Origin: Muscardinus avellanarius
Lineage: Eukaryota > Chordata > Mammalia > Rodentia > Gliridae
Assembly (NCBI GenBank): GCA_963383645.1
Contig: OY726561.1
Coordinates: 23,578,795-23,642,794 of the forward strand
Reading direction: 5' to 3'
DNA length: 64,000 bases
The notes under the pieces are model-generated. The model saw only the letters and a list, made by a program, of their open reading frames with translations, made no database searches and was not told the DNA's origin. Position numbers and translations under genes: made by a program. Shown piece by piece: positions 23,275-35,264 of the stretch (the first letter of the stretch is position 1; every line of letters starts with the position of its first letter).

Positions 23275-25118
23275 TGGGGATGAATTTCATTACAGGAACG
23301 ACTACATTGAACCAAAGAGATAGCATAACTCAAAGTGATAAGAAATAAGATCATCTCTATATAATATCCCTGAGTATAAGTGGTCTTTATTCCCTAAATA
23401 AAAGATATAAATTAGCAAATTTGATTAAATATCAAAATCTAACCATATATGGCTTTCAAGAAACTAGCCTAAGTAGATAAAGATATTCATTCACATGCTA
23501 CAGGTAAAAGTATCAAAAAATCTGTGTAAATGGATATTAAACATAAACAAATGTAACTACTCTCTTATCAGACAAAGCAAAATTTATCATAAGAGAAAAA
23601 TGCATTACTTTCTTCTAACGAATAAAATCCAACAAGAAGAAAACAATACTAAACTTTTTATATGCCCCCAAAGTCTACATGCACACTTGCATAAAACAAA
23701 CACTATTTAATGTTAAAAATCAAATAGACCTGAATCCTAAAATACTGGGAGACTTTAATATACCTCTTTCACCATTAGATAAATTTTAGATGCAAAGAAC
23801 ACCAGAAACCAAATGGATCTATCTGACATTTATAGAATATTTTATCGAACAACAACTAAATTCACATTCTTCTCAGCTACGTGTGGAACATTCTCCAAAA
23901 CAGATAATTTTCTAGGTCGCAAAACAAGTATCAGCAAATTAATAAAATAATTCCTTGCTTTTCAGTTAAAAATGGAGTGAAAATAAAAATTAAGAGCAAA
24001 AAGATTCAGATAAATAACTTAAGTATATAAATATTGAATATTACACTACTGAATCAGGAATGGTTTATAGAATAAGTAACGGAAAATGTTTTAACATTTA
24101 TAGAATCAAATGAAGATATTTGCCAAAATCTAGGGGACCCTATCTTGCTGATCTTAATAGGAAAATTTTATATCTTTGAGTACCAATATTAAAAACAGTA
24201 AACAAGCAAACAAACACAGACTATAAATAAACAAACTAATGATGCAACTCAAGTCCCTAGAAAACTAATCCCAAATCCAGAAGAACACATGAAATAATTA
24301 AAATCAGAGAAGGGATGAGTGGATTATAGAAAACACTATACAAATTATTAATAAAACAAAAAGCTGGTTTTATGAGAAGATAGAAAATTGATAAGCCCTT
24401 AGCCAACCTAATTATAAAAAAGAGAATTGACCCAAAGTAATAAAATAAGAGATGAAAAAGAAAATAGCACTACAGACAGAAAAGAAATCCATAGGATCTT
24501 TTAAAAAACCTTATGAAAACTTAGACTCTAATAACTGGAAAACCTAGAGAATTTAATACATTTCTAAATACCTACAACCTACCTAAATTGAACAGAAAGG
24601 CAAGAAAAACCTGAAAAGCTAAAAACAAGCAAAGAGATGGAAGCTGTAATAGTCTTCCAACAAAGAAAAGCCCAGGGCCAGTTGGATTCCCAGCTAAATT
24701 CTATATGACCTTTAAGAAAGAACTAATCTCAATGCTCCTCAGATTAGTCCATGAAATAAAAGAAATATACTCCCAAAGTCATTCTATAAAGCTAGTATCA
24801 CCTTGATATCAAAATTTAATAAGAATGTTTCAAGGAAATAATATTATAAATCAATAACCTTGATAAACATAGATGCAAAAATTCTTAATAAAGCACTAGC
24901 AATTCACATTAAAAAAAAAAAAAACTACATCAAGAAGACTCTGCACTATAGCCAACATGGTTTTTTATCAGGGATACAAAGTTTTTTTTTAACATACACA
25001 ATTAAATAAATGGAATTCATCCCATTATTAGAACTAGAACAAAAATAAAAAATCAAATGATAATCTCAATAAATATGGAAAAATAATCAAAACCAAACAT
25101 CCATTGATGTTGAAAAAA

Positions 25119-25340
25119 AATGGGCATAGTTGTGTAGTTTGTAATCCCAGTATTTGGGAGGGTAAGAAGAAGGGTCTCAGGTTGGAGGACAGCCTCACAA
25201 CGTAGTGAGAGTCTCACCAACATAGTTAAGCCCTGTTTCAAAATAAAAATAAAAATAAGGATAAGGGTGTGGAGGTGTAACTCAGAGGCAAAATATCCCT
25301 GGCTTCAATCCCTAGTACCACAAACACAAAAACAAACAAA
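25119..25340 (+). mobile_element. B1-dID SINE (type II)
   Basis: GGGCATAGTTGTGTAGTTTG to CAATCCCTAGTACCAC with an AAAC tail. Inserted in the old L1. Confidence 0.87.
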
Positions 25341-25385
25341 AAATCCTGAAAAAATGGAGATAGAAGAAAAAATTTTAATGTGATA

Positions 25386-26913
25386 GAGGAATGTTAGTAT
25401 TGTACACATGTATGTGCCTCTGGCTGTCCATCAGCTTGGCATGGGGCTCTCCTTCCCTTACCATTCCTGCCTTCAAAACTGAATATTACACTTCCCTTTC
25501 CACATACTATATTTCTGAGCCAAGTTCTCTTTTCTTTTTTTCTGCGTTCAGAAAATTGAGCATTCTCCCTCATTAGTCATAATGAGAAATTTGTTGAGAT
25601 GCTCCTTCACCATACGATCTACCTTTAAGATGCGTCTCAGTCACAACCATTTTCATGATGAACTATGCTGTATTTTCAATATCACAAACTGTACATTGAA
25701 TTGACTGAAAAATTTTAAAAGTTGATTATACATATCAATTAAGTATTTTAGTTAAGTTGAAAAGAAGACCTTTAAAAACAAAAAGTAAACTTACAAATAT
25801 TTTTCAAGATTCAGAAATGAAGACTAACGAATAACGAAATTAGAGAAACAGCTAAAATATAAAAGAAGCTATGATGTCTGACATTCAAAGTCAAAAGCAA
25901 AGCTTTTATCTATCTCTATAAAATATTTTGTTACTTCTTTGTATATAAAACATAATTTGCTTAGCCTTATATGGCTTTAGAGAAAAGTTTGTACCTAATA
26001 TATTTATATATACACATAGTTTGATATAAATATTATACATGCTGATGTAACTACTAAACGCTGACTCATAGTCATATCCTTTTTGTAATATGGTATCTAT
26101 ATGTACATATTATTATATTATTATAATTGAACTATAAACTGATAGTAAGACGTGTCCTTTTTCTATGAGAGAAAGCAATTGGCACTAATTGCTAGTCTGA
26201 TGATCTCAGCATGGATTGAATTTATGCTGAATGCAGTATGTGCTACAGGCAGTGCTTGCTATATTGAAAGCCACATTAAAAATGTATTTATGGTGTCAGG
26301 CAAAAATATTGAAAACTCCTGCATACAATAAAGTAGAAATGAAGGCTATGTACAGGATATGCTGTGTAAATATCAAAACAGTGCCAAGCAGCAATATTCC
26401 CCTGCACAAGGTTAGCATGTCGATGAGACTGAAGAATTGGTTTGGGGCCACCATTGAAGGAATGATGTGCCTCTGCCTCCGGCAGAGCAACATAAGAGGA
26501 GGCAAAAATATGTAGCCATAGTTTCTGTTGATAAATCAAAATTATAATTTTCAATAAATATGTAGGCTTTTCATATCATGAAAAGCTTCAAGCCTACATA
26601 GAAAAAATAAACTTCAGTGATATAAAATAAATAATCATGAAAAGGAGGAGAGAAGAATATGACATGCAAAACTGGAAAGACAAGCAGATCTAAACAGAAA
26701 GACAAAATGAGGAATGGATGAACTCTCATAATGAAGTTGTATTTTACACCTGAGTTTTGTGTCTCATCTTCTGTACGTGAAGACAGTTTAATTGCTGACT
26801 ACATGGAGTATACTCTCTTGCTACCATGTCTTCAGGACTTACATGTCTCTCCAATCGTGAGAGTCCAAGTAAAAATTATCATACAAACTACAGTATACAG
26901 AAATAAATTTACT
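25386..26913. other. Intron, unrecognised; includes a higher-complexity stretch at 26160-26520
   Basis: Mostly unique AT-rich DNA. At 26160-26520 base composition is more even, and open frames of 94 (plus) and 88 (minus) codons overlap. No start context, splice sites or family signature support a gene. It may be an unannotated old repeat or a fragment of a retrocopy. Confidence 0.4.
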
Positions 26914-27115
26914 GCCAGGGCATTTAGGAGGCTTAGACGGGAGGATCATGGTTGCAGACAGCCTCCGTTGCTGCTTAGTGAGGTCCTTTGCAACTCAGAG
27001 ACACTCTCTTTCAAAATAAAGGATAAAAAAATAGGGCTGGGGGTGTAGCTCAGAGGTAGAATGCCCCTGGGATCCATCCCTAGTACCGCATAAAAAAAAA
27101 AAAGAAAGAAATAAC
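26914..27115 (+). mobile_element. B1-dID SINE (type II), 5' part missing
   Basis: Starts inside the B1 part at GCCAGGGCATTTAGGAGGCT and ends CCATCCCTAGTACCGC with an A-rich tail. The usual GGTGGCGC...TGTAATCCC box region is deleted. Confidence 0.86.
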
Positions 27116-27189
27116 TTCACTGGAAGACAAAAATTTCATCTGAGCAAAACAGAAAATAAAAATCAGAGAAATCTTAATATTGACAAGAT

Positions 27190-27308
27190 GGAATGTGTTT
27201 ACTGCCAGAGAGAACCCAACAAATGTGACAAAGACTTCTTTCATTAGGCTCCTAAAAACCCACGTTTAATCTAGGCCTTGACTTTGGTCTTTCTCTGCCA
27301 TGTCCTTA

Positions 27309-27348
<40 letters not shown>

Positions 27349-27658
27349 TAACTCAGTATGGTAGGAATTCCCCCATTCTTGATTTCTAGTCATGCTTGCT
27401 GTCTTACCAAGTTTCTCATCCAATACTATCATGGTCTAAGTTTGTGGTCTACCTTCAAGAGTCATGGTAACTTAGTGTAGCAATATTGCTCCCATCTCTG
27501 AAGCTTAATCAGGCTTACCTTCATAATTTCCCATTCGCTGAGCCAATACCCTAACACACATGCCCCTCGGTGACTATAAATTTCTATTTTTTTTCTTCTT
27601 TTGTAGTGTTGAACTCAGTCTCTTTCTCCTTTTGCACTCATTTTGGCCACTATTTAAA
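27190..27658 (+). mobile_element. Possible solitary LTR, class I endogenous retrovirus type
   Basis: C/T-rich sequence with a TATA-like CTATAAATTTC near 27575 followed by a T-rich run and TTGAACTCAGTCTCTTTCTC. This recalls the promoter and R region of several ERV1 LTRs. A 33-base A-run interrupts it at 27310-27342. No polyprotein sequence is attached. Family not assigned; it could be unique sequence. Confidence 0.28.
27310..27342 (+). repeat. (A)n run
   Basis: 33 consecutive A residues. Confidence 0.97.
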
Positions 27659-27670
27659 GTAGTCAAATAA

Positions 27671-27886
27671 AGCCGGGCATGGTGGCGCATGCTTGTAATC
27701 CCCGGGTTTGGGAGGCAGAGACAGAAGGATCACACAGGTTCGAAGCCAGCCTCTCTAGCATAAGAGACCCTGTTTCCAAGTAAAAAAAATATATATATAA
27801 AATAAGTCTGGAGATGTAGCCCGGAGGTAGAAGGGTTTCCAGAAACCCCAGTACCACCAAAAAATAAAAAATATAAATAAAAAAAT
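27671..27886 (+). mobile_element. B1-dID SINE (type I) with target duplication
   Basis: GCCGGGCATGGTGGCGCATG to AACCCCAGTACCACC. AAAGTAGTCAAATAAA at 27656 and again near 27888 is the target duplication. Confidence 0.94.
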
Positions 27887-27899
27887 AAAGTAGTCAAAT

Positions 27900-28977
27900 A
27901 AAAATTTCCTTACAATTTTAATGTATATATTCTTTTTGATAAGAAAGGATATCCACAAGGATAATTAAAAAAAAACCTTTTTTCTGTTTTTAGAGAAGGT
28001 CAAAAATAGATCTCAGTCAAATATGATCATAAGAACTCTTACATCATTTAATGTATTTCAGATGCTGGAATTAAAATAATAAGATGTAAGTTTTTCTGAG
28101 AATGTAATTAGAAAGACAAGTGCATCCATTTATTTTCAATTTCAGAAAGTCATATATAATCCCCTAGCATCATAGATTTTAGAAGTTAATAATATGGCCC
28201 TCTAGGAGGCACTGAAACAGTGGAGAGGGATAAAAGTAGCTCCTAGGGTGCAAATGGGAAACATTGAATGAAAATAAGTGGGAACAGAAGCACTTGGGGG
28301 GCTGCTGAGCAATTATTTTTCTGAGAAGAGGATGGTAAGACAATACATTTGGGAATCTATGTGTCTAATTTGGAAACTAAAAACAAACCTCTTTACTAAT
28401 TCAAGTAAAATGTGTGTAGTTTATTGCTCAAAGAAAAAGTTTAAATTTCTACATATAATCTCAAAAATGTATTCTCTATCCCTCTGTGACTAATGAATTA
28501 TGAATAGCCTGACTCAGTTGCTTTGTTCTTGATCATGACAAGTAAATTCTTGTATTCAAAAAAATAACTTGACAATATAGGGAAGAATTTAGCTCTAGGC
28601 TTTTATTTAACTCCAATGGTTTATATATCTGCCTTTAGAATAGTACTACACTGTTTCAATTATTGTAGGTTTATATGGTTTGAAATCAGAAAATATATAT
28701 CTTCTATATATATCTTGTTCTTTTTCAAGATCATTTGGGGTACCTAGAGTCCATATTCCATATTAGGATAGATTTTTTTCTGAAAAATAAATATATAAAT
28801 ATATGATAGTTTCACCTAAAAAATAGAAAAAAAAATTCTCTTGTAAGAAAGAAAGCAAAAAGAAATATTGAAATGTTATCTTTAAGTCATCAAAAGCTTG
28901 GTATCAGACAAATGAAACTGTTATGTGAGATTATCATTTTTAATTTTAGATAAATTGCCATAATACTAGATGTCAAC
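27900..28977. other. Intron, AT-rich, no feature seen
   Basis: No known repeat or exon recognised. The 71-codon frame near 28278 has no supporting signature. Confidence 0.5.
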
Positions 28978-29128
28978 TACTAAGCCAAGCATGGGAGGGA
29001 GGGATAGGGAAAGAATGGGGTGGAGATTGGGTGGGGGCTGACTGGGATAAGTGTGCATGTATGTCTACAAAAGTATGTATCCTACTATGATGTATGAATA
29101 CAGTGCACCAATAAAAAAAAAAAGAACA
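28978..29128 (+). mobile_element. L1 3' UTR end
   Basis: About 150 bp with the G-rich tract, GTGTGCATGTATGTC and the terminal ATACAGTGCACCAATAAA plus an A-run. A SINE is inserted just downstream. Confidence 0.8.
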
Positions 29129-29148
29129 AAAAAAAAATATTGCCTAGA

Positions 29149-29360
29149 CGCCGGGAGTGGTTGTGCACACTTGTAATCCCTGCTCTTGGGAGGCTGAGAC
29201 AGGAGGATCACACAGGTTCAAAGCCAGCCTCAGCTACTTAGTGAGGCTCTCAGCAACTTAGTGAGACCCTGTTTCCAAATAAAGTATAAAAAAGGTCCGG
29301 GAGTATAACCTAGAGGCAGAAAAGCCCCTGGGTTCTATCCCAGTACCAGAAAAAAAAATA
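29149..29360 (+). mobile_element. B1-dID SINE, intermediate type
   Basis: GCCGGGAGTGGTTGTGCACA to TCTATCCCAGTACCAG. It has a type I left part but the type II middle CAGCTACTTAGTGAGGCTCT. AAATATTGCCTA flanks both sides as a target duplication. Confidence 0.92.
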
Positions 29361-29613
29361 TTGCCTAAAAAACCAAAATATGTTGTTTGATATCTAAGAA
29401 ATCATAAACTTGCATACAAATATCTTAAAATATGGTAATTAATTTCAAACATTTTTAAAATTATACATTTGTACACGCATAAAAAATCCTCAAAGGTAGA
29501 TATAATAATCAACTTTCTCTTAGAAAATTTATGAAAAATTAGATTCTTATCTATTTTATGTTATGAAATATTAAGAAAAGAACTATATTCACAGAAAAAA
29601 AATTAGTTGTTGT

Positions 29614-29815
29614 GCCAGGCGTGGTGGCACACCCTTGTAATGCCTGAGCTTGGGAGGTGGAGACAGGAGAATCACGCAGGTTCGAAGCCAGCCTTGTTGG
29701 CTTAAGAGACCCTGTTTCCAAATAAAAAAAAATATATAAGATAGGTCTGGGAGTGTAGCCCGGAGGTAGAAGGGTTCCATCCCCAGTATCACAAAAAATA
29801 AATAAATAAAAAAAA
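29614..29815 (+). mobile_element. B1-dID SINE (type I) with target duplication
   Basis: GCCAGGCGTGGTGGCACACC to CATCCCCAGTATCAC. AAAAATTAGTTGTTG and AAAAATCAGTTGTTG flank it. Confidence 0.93.
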
Positions 29816-30149
29816 ATCAGTTGTTGCAACCAAACTTTCAATATTTTGATTTTGAAACTCTGGGGAAGGTACTCACTGCCAATTCATTTTCCAAAATTAA
29901 TAATACACATCTATTTCATGCCAATCACTGTTCTAATATGAAAATAAAAAATATTCTAGTGGACTAGGCAAATGAAAAATAAATAACTATATTGCTACAA
30001 AAATAACTCAAAAATGCATGCAAGTAATGAATTTCAATGTCTACTACCTTTTAAACATTTAAACTATATTTGGCACAGTTCTAAGTGTGTTTCAATGACT
30101 GGTAAAATAAAGTCTAATAATAAGAACCTAGGTACAATTCAGTAGCAAG

Positions 30150-30205
30150 GAAACAGTCTTGTACCCCATTAAAATCTATGACTACAATGCACCAATAAAA
30201 AAGGG
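30150..30205 (+). mobile_element. L1 3' terminal fragment
   Basis: Only the last 55 bp: TTGTACCCCATTAAAATCTA then ATGACTACAATGCACCAATA and an A-rich end. A very short truncated insertion. Confidence 0.7.
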
Positions 30206-30274
30206 GTAAATGATCTAAATAAAAGACAAAGAAAAAGGCAATAAATAAATAAAAGAATTCTTCTCCTAATTATT

Positions 30275-30475
30275 TTAATTATTGGTGAAATGTATATTAA
30301 CATCAAAATAAGATATTGCTTGAGACCATTTGGAAAGACTACTATAAAAAGACAGAAGTTAAATGTTAGGAAATGGAGAAAAAGAAAATCCTCATATACT
30401 TTCTGTGGGTATAGATGTAAGTCTAATTATTTTGGAAAACTTTATGGAGGGTCCCTCAAGACTACAGGGTCATTT
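30275..30475 (+). mobile_element. Old L1 ORF2 C-terminal fragment
   Basis: Decayed L1 words in order: ACATCAAAATAAGATATTGC, GACTACTATAAAAAGACAGA and TTTGGAAAACTTTATGGAGG. The open frame of about 60 codons here is an L1 relic. Confidence 0.6.
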
Positions 30476-30479
30476 TAAA

Positions 30480-31179
30480 AGTTTTTATTAGCTCACTGAA
30501 GTACCAGTTACTATGTTAGCATAATATTTTTGTATTCTTTACAACCTTGTAAAAGATCCTAGATTCACAGACCATGAATCCCAAATTTCATGGTACTGTT
30601 ATTAAAGCTTTGTATAAACTGACCTATAGATACAACCTATTTTTGTGACCTTGTCTCTATGTTATCATTGCTCTTTGAACCCTAACCATGCTTAAACCTC
30701 CACTGCTTTTTGCCCTTTGCTCTGTCTGATCTATTGAATCACTTTTTTGACAAATTTTATACTATCCACTTACTGAACCAAGTTGAAAAATTATTAGTAA
30801 GAAGGGATTTAAAAGAAATGAAAAGTAAATTTTCATCTTTTAAAATCATAGTGATAATCTAACACATAATGACCTTCCCAACATGCTCTACTACATAATG
30901 GCATTTTGGTTAATGGCAGACTTTTCATACAATATTGTTTTCCTAGACTTTAAATCCAGTGACACTGTAGCCTTCTGAGTTTGTGTTTAAACAATGGTGT
31001 TTGTACAATGATAAAATCACATGACTCATTTATTGAAGGTGCATGTTCTTAAGTGGGTAATTGTATGTTCCATATCCTTAATTAAAATGTAAGTCCCTTA
31101 AAGGGGGAAGGAAATTTTCTTTCCTTGTAGTTCTATACAGCACCTGAATTTCATCTAATTTTACTTTATTTATTTTATT
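30480..31179. other. Intron, unrecognised
   Basis: AT-rich. A pyrimidine-rich section near 30650-30750 recalls L2 but is too weak to call. Confidence 0.4.
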
Positions 31180-31380
31180 GTCACTAAGCATTGAATCTGT
31201 TCAACCTCTGAGATATGCTCCCAGCCCTATCTTATCAGTTATTTGTGTAACAGGGTCTCACTAAGTTGCTGATGTTCTTGGTAAGATGCTGACACAAGCA
31301 TCTTACCAAGAATCTGTGATCTTCCTGTCTCAGCTTCCCAAGTACTGAGATTACAGATATCCACCACCGCCACCAGACTG
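31180..31380 (-). mobile_element. B1-dID SINE with internal hairpin, minus strand
   Basis: Inverted copy with CAGGGTCTCACTAAGTTGCT on the left and CCACCACCGCCACCAGACT on the right. Where relatives have the GAGGCTGGCTTCAAACC region, this one has a perfect 16-bp inverted repeat (31275-31290 and 31297-31312) around a 6-base loop. Confidence 0.85.
31275..31312. repeat. Perfect 16-bp inverted repeat, 6-base loop
   Basis: TTCTTGGTAAGATGCT, then GACACA, then its exact reverse complement. The sequence is not part of normal SINE structure. Confidence 0.97.
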
Positions 31381-32159
31381 AATTTTTTCTTGAAACAGAA
31401 TAGACACTCCAAGATAAACTCAGGGTAAGTGTGCATTGGAGGGACCACAAGAACATTCAACAAAAACAGAAAAAAATATATCACACTTATTTTATGGTTC
31501 TGACATTACAGAATTTGAGGCTCCAATCTAAAGTTATTTCTATTACAATCATTGTCTTTCTTAAATTTGTTTTATCTGTTTGGTGAAAATGTTAGCTTCT
31601 TCAATTAGCTAAGAATTAACTGCACTCTGGGGAAAAAAAGTCTGAAACACTTTGACTTTATTTTATAAGTCATTTGAATTTTTTTTTCATTTCATTTATG
31701 CAGAGGGAAAGTACCAAGGGAATAAAAACTAATATATCCTTTGGCACTTTTAGAGGGTAATTCAATTAATGATTTCATAGATCCAGTTCTACTGTATGTT
31801 CAGTCATATGCAGAATCAGATATGGCAATTAACTGGATTCAGTCCATGCACCATGGGAATACTTATGGCTCCGTGGAATACTAAATTAGATGTGTGCTTA
31901 CTGCCAATTAGACATAATACTGGATGTGCATTTTTGTATTAAAATTAAATAGCCAACATATGCATAAATCTGGGCATATTTTATGATTGTCAAGTCAAAT
32001 CACAAGAGTCGTTGATACTAGAGGATGCCTCTATGTGTTTTCTTAGCACACACACAGTTTCTCTCTAATTTGACTGGTATCAATGATATAATCATTACTG
32101 CCCATAACAGATATATGTGCATGCATGTGCCTGTGTGAGAGTGTGTATATGTGTGTGAG
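31381..32159. other. Intron, no feature seen
   Basis: Unique sequence. No exon, SINE or L1 words recognised. Confidence 0.5.
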
Positions 32160-32352
32160 GTTACCGGGGATTAAACCCAGGGTTGTTCTGCCTGCATTCT
32201 GCCTCTGAGCTAGACCCCGACCCTATTTTATTTTTTATTTTGTAAAAAGTTCTCACTAAGTTGCTAAGAGTCTTACAAAATTACTGGCCTTCTGATCATC
32301 TTCCTCTTTTAGCCCTCCAAGTACTGGGATTACATAGGTATGCACCACCATA
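32160..32352 (-). mobile_element. B1-dID SINE (type II), minus strand
   Basis: GGTTACCGGGGATTAAACCC to GGTATGCACCACCATACTGG. Older copy. Confidence 0.83.
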
Positions 32353-32807
32353 CTGGGGGTGGGGGATACAGGTTTTAAGTAGCCCGAATTATTCACCTTT
32401 TCTTTTGCCTAAATATCTTTTCTCATAGCATAATAAGATAATAAAAAAAGAATATGTTGGTTATGATTGTTTTGGTTTTATATAATTGAATTTTCCATAA
32501 AAAGCAACATTATTTTTAAGACTATTTTATTATTAGGCACAATTTCACACATATATCCAGGCAAAATTATTAAATTAAACTCATGGAAAAAGTTATGATT
32601 TATCAAAGAAGGAATGATGATTGTTCATATATAGCTGTGTTAATGATTTTTATAAATTAAAAATAGCAGTTTTTCAAAACTTGAGTTTTAAAATAAATGT
32701 GCATATATTCACAAAAACTTATAATTATTTATTAATATATGACCAAAAATGTATATATGTCCAATCTTTATTATATAAATAAGTACACATATATGTATGT
32801 ATATATT

Positions 32808-32823
32808 TATATCTATCTATCTA

Positions 32824-32862
<39 letters not shown>
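32808..32862 (+). repeat. (ATCT)n then (GT)n microsatellite
   Basis: Four ATCT-type units followed by about 18 GT units. Touches the 3' end of a minus-strand SINE. Confidence 0.95.
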
Positions 32863-32863
<1 letters not shown>

Positions 32864-33060
32864 TACTGAGGGATGAAACCCAGGGGCTTTTTACCTCCGG
32901 GCTGTACTCCCAGACCTATTTTATATTTTATTTGGAAACAGGGTCTCACTAAGTTGTTGAGAGCCTCACAAAGTAGCTGAGGCTGGCTTCAAACCTGTGT
33001 GATCCTCTTGTCTCAGCCTCCCAAGTGCAGGGATTACAAACTTGTGCCACCACGCCTGGA
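32863..33060 (-). mobile_element. B1-dID SINE, intermediate type, minus strand
   Basis: GGTACTGAGGGATGAAACCC to GTGCCACCACGCCTGGA, with the middle GTTGAGAGCCTCACAAAGTA. Confidence 0.9.
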
Positions 33061-33106
33061 TCAAATAAGTATATATTTTTATTTATTTTTTATTGTGTGT
33101 GTGTGT

Positions 33107-33302
33107 GGTACTGGGGTGGAACCCAGGGGCTTTGCTACCTGTATTCTATACTCCCAGACATATTTTATACTTTATTTGGAAACAGGGTCTCACTAAGTTG
33201 CTGAGAGCCTCATTAAGTAGCTGATGCTGGCTTCAAACCTGTGCGATCCTCCTGTCTCAGCCTCCCAAGCACTGGGATTACAAGCGTGTGTCACCACGCC
33301 AA
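33107..33302 (-). mobile_element. B1-dID SINE, intermediate type, minus strand
   Basis: GGTACTGGGGTGGAACCCAG to GTGTGTCACCACGCCAAG. In tandem with and nearly identical to the preceding SINE, and likely of the same subfamily. Confidence 0.9.
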
Positions 33303-34105
33303 GAAATAAGTATATTTTAAAACAAAATAAATGTGGTTCAGTGTAAGAAAAAAGTGCATAGAAATGTTTTAGCTTTGATAAATGAAGAACAATTAGGACA
33401 AGAGTTAAACATTTTATGATGTCTGAAAAAAATTTTAAAAAGGTAAAAGTAAAAATGTTTTACAATGGTCTTTTAAGATATTGGCTGATTACACTAATAA
33501 TTTCTCATATAATTTCAGAAAAATTGTAATTAGCCCAACCAAACCATATTGCCTAAACAAATATGATTATCTTAATATAACTACCTACTAAATAATATTT
33601 ACATTCACCTTTGTAGTGCTAACTATTGGACCTAGGGCTTTATGCACACAAACATTCTACCACTGAGTTATTTTAATAATATTAATAATATTTAATGACT
33701 TCTGCCTATGAAGCATTTTAAAATACCAAGATTTCTAAAAGCAGTTCTTTAGAGATGAATCACTGATGAAGGCTTCATATTAATCACAATGGCTTAGGCA
33801 CTTTATTGTATTCAGAATATTAAAATGCAGAAAGGGCATTTTATTTTCATTGAGCCATACATATAAAATACAGTGAAAAATATGCTGTTATACTAGCTCT
33901 ATATATTCTATTATAATATACATTTCATGTTTTATTTTTTAGTTTGTACTTGGCTAAAATAATGTGCCTATTTTATGTTTTAAAGTGATTTTTCTTCTTA
34001 CTGCTCTTTTGTATTATCTCTATGAGACATATTTAATTGTAAGTTTGTTAAATTATATGTTATTTTTAAAAAAAAAAACTACCCAAAATAGAGAAAAATG
34101 AAAAT
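33303..34105. other. Intron, AT-rich; ID-like trace at 33612-33672
   Basis: Mostly featureless. At 33612-33672 GTAGTGCTAACTATTGGACC and CATTCTACCACTGAGTTA look like a decayed inverted ID right part. Confidence 0.45.
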
Positions 34106-34185
34106 ATGGCTGCGGATGTAGCTCAGAGGTTAAATGTCCCAGAGTTCAATCTCCAGTACAAAAAAAGTACCAAAAATATATGTTA
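34106..34185 (+). mobile_element. ID-like SINE monomer
   Basis: GGCTGCGGATGTAGCTCAGA to TTCAATCTCCAGTAC with an A-rich tail. Only the ID part, with no B1 part. Confidence 0.8.
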
Positions 34186-34654
34186 TTTTATAAAACTCTC
34201 TAAGCTGATCTACGGAAGTTGACTCAGGCTCCCTAAATGTGTTGCAATATTTGCTTTCAATAATTTTGCAAATTTGAAAATCACTAATAATACCGATTTC
34301 TAGTGTTATTCATGAAAAATTATTAAACTGAATTATTATAATTGAAGATTTTTAATGAAGATACAGAATTACCATTTATTTCTTTAATGAATGTAAAACA
34401 ATTTATAAAAAATTATGTTTATTACTTATTATTCAGTATGTGATGATTATTCAGCAAAGTTGGAACACATTTAGGTAAAATATAAGTATCCATACTTTCA
34501 CAAATCTGAACAGTATTTTAAAAGAAAGGATTATTACATTTTTACTAGAGAATTAGAAAATATTATAATTTTACATTAAAAATAGTACAATATCCCTGTG
34601 ATTAAAGCTTTTACTTGCCTTCTAGATTACTATTTTTAAGAAACAGTCATCATA

Positions 34655-34800
34655 ATTACTTATAAATTATACATTTATAAATTATTTATAAATTATAAAT
34701 ATAATTTATGAATTTATATTTATTTATAATTTATAATTTATAAATATAAATTATAATTCATATTTATAAATTATTTATAAGTTATTTGAAATTATACAAA
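34655..34800. repeat. Self-complementary AT-rich tract
   Basis: Built almost wholly of TTATAAAT and ATTTATAA words, able to fold on itself in several registers. Confidence 0.85.
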
Positions 34801-34984
34801 ATAATCTAAAATATTATAAATTCTAAATTCAATCTTTGATTTTAATGTAATACATTCTAGTTCCTCTATGTTGACTATGTTATTTGTTCTTTTATATAAA
34901 GAATATTCACTGATATTTATATAAAGATATATTGAAGTGATGTCAACAAATTCCAACTTCATCATAAAATTCTCTTGATTTATT

Positions 34985-35185
34985 GTAACATTCTCCTTAC
35001 TGGTTTCCCTTCCCTTACCTATATACTGCTTTCAATCTATCCTCAGAGAGTATATAATCCTATCCTATAATAGGCCAGAGTCATTTATAAAATATAAATG
35101 TGGGCATTTGTTCCTCTTCTCAGATTCTTTAGGTAGCTTCTCATCATTTCCAAAGCTCTTCTTATGATTACAAGAGTCTGTGTCA
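34985..35185 (+). mobile_element. Possible L2 fragment
   Basis: The words TTCCTCTTCTCAGATTCTTT and AGGTAGCTTCTCATCATTTC recall the L2 3' region ('...cttcagtggcttcccatt...'). Weak, eye-level similarity only. Confidence 0.3.
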
Positions 35186-35264
35186 ATGCTGCCAATAGAA
35201 ATATAATGAGAGCTTTTGAGGCAATGCCTTATTTTTCTAAGTGTCATATTAAAAATATGTAGTC

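Larger units (their letters stand above)
22310..25385 (+). mobile_element. Old L1: ORF1 end and ORF2 through the start of reverse transcriptase
   Basis: Diverged L1 in plus orientation. ORF1 C-terminal half occupies about 22310-22790 and the ORF2 start about 23330. Endonuclease segment: words for GDFNI and LIDIYRIF-like motifs near 23750-23840. Linker and start of reverse transcriptase lie near 24650-24900, with KAQGPVGFPAKFY-like coding near 24670. It is interrupted by three SINEs (22810-23014, 23073-23274, 25119-25321), so it predates them. Many stops are present. The final words after the last SINE (AAAAAATGGAGATAGAAGAA) fit ORF2 and end near 25385. Confidence 0.8.
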
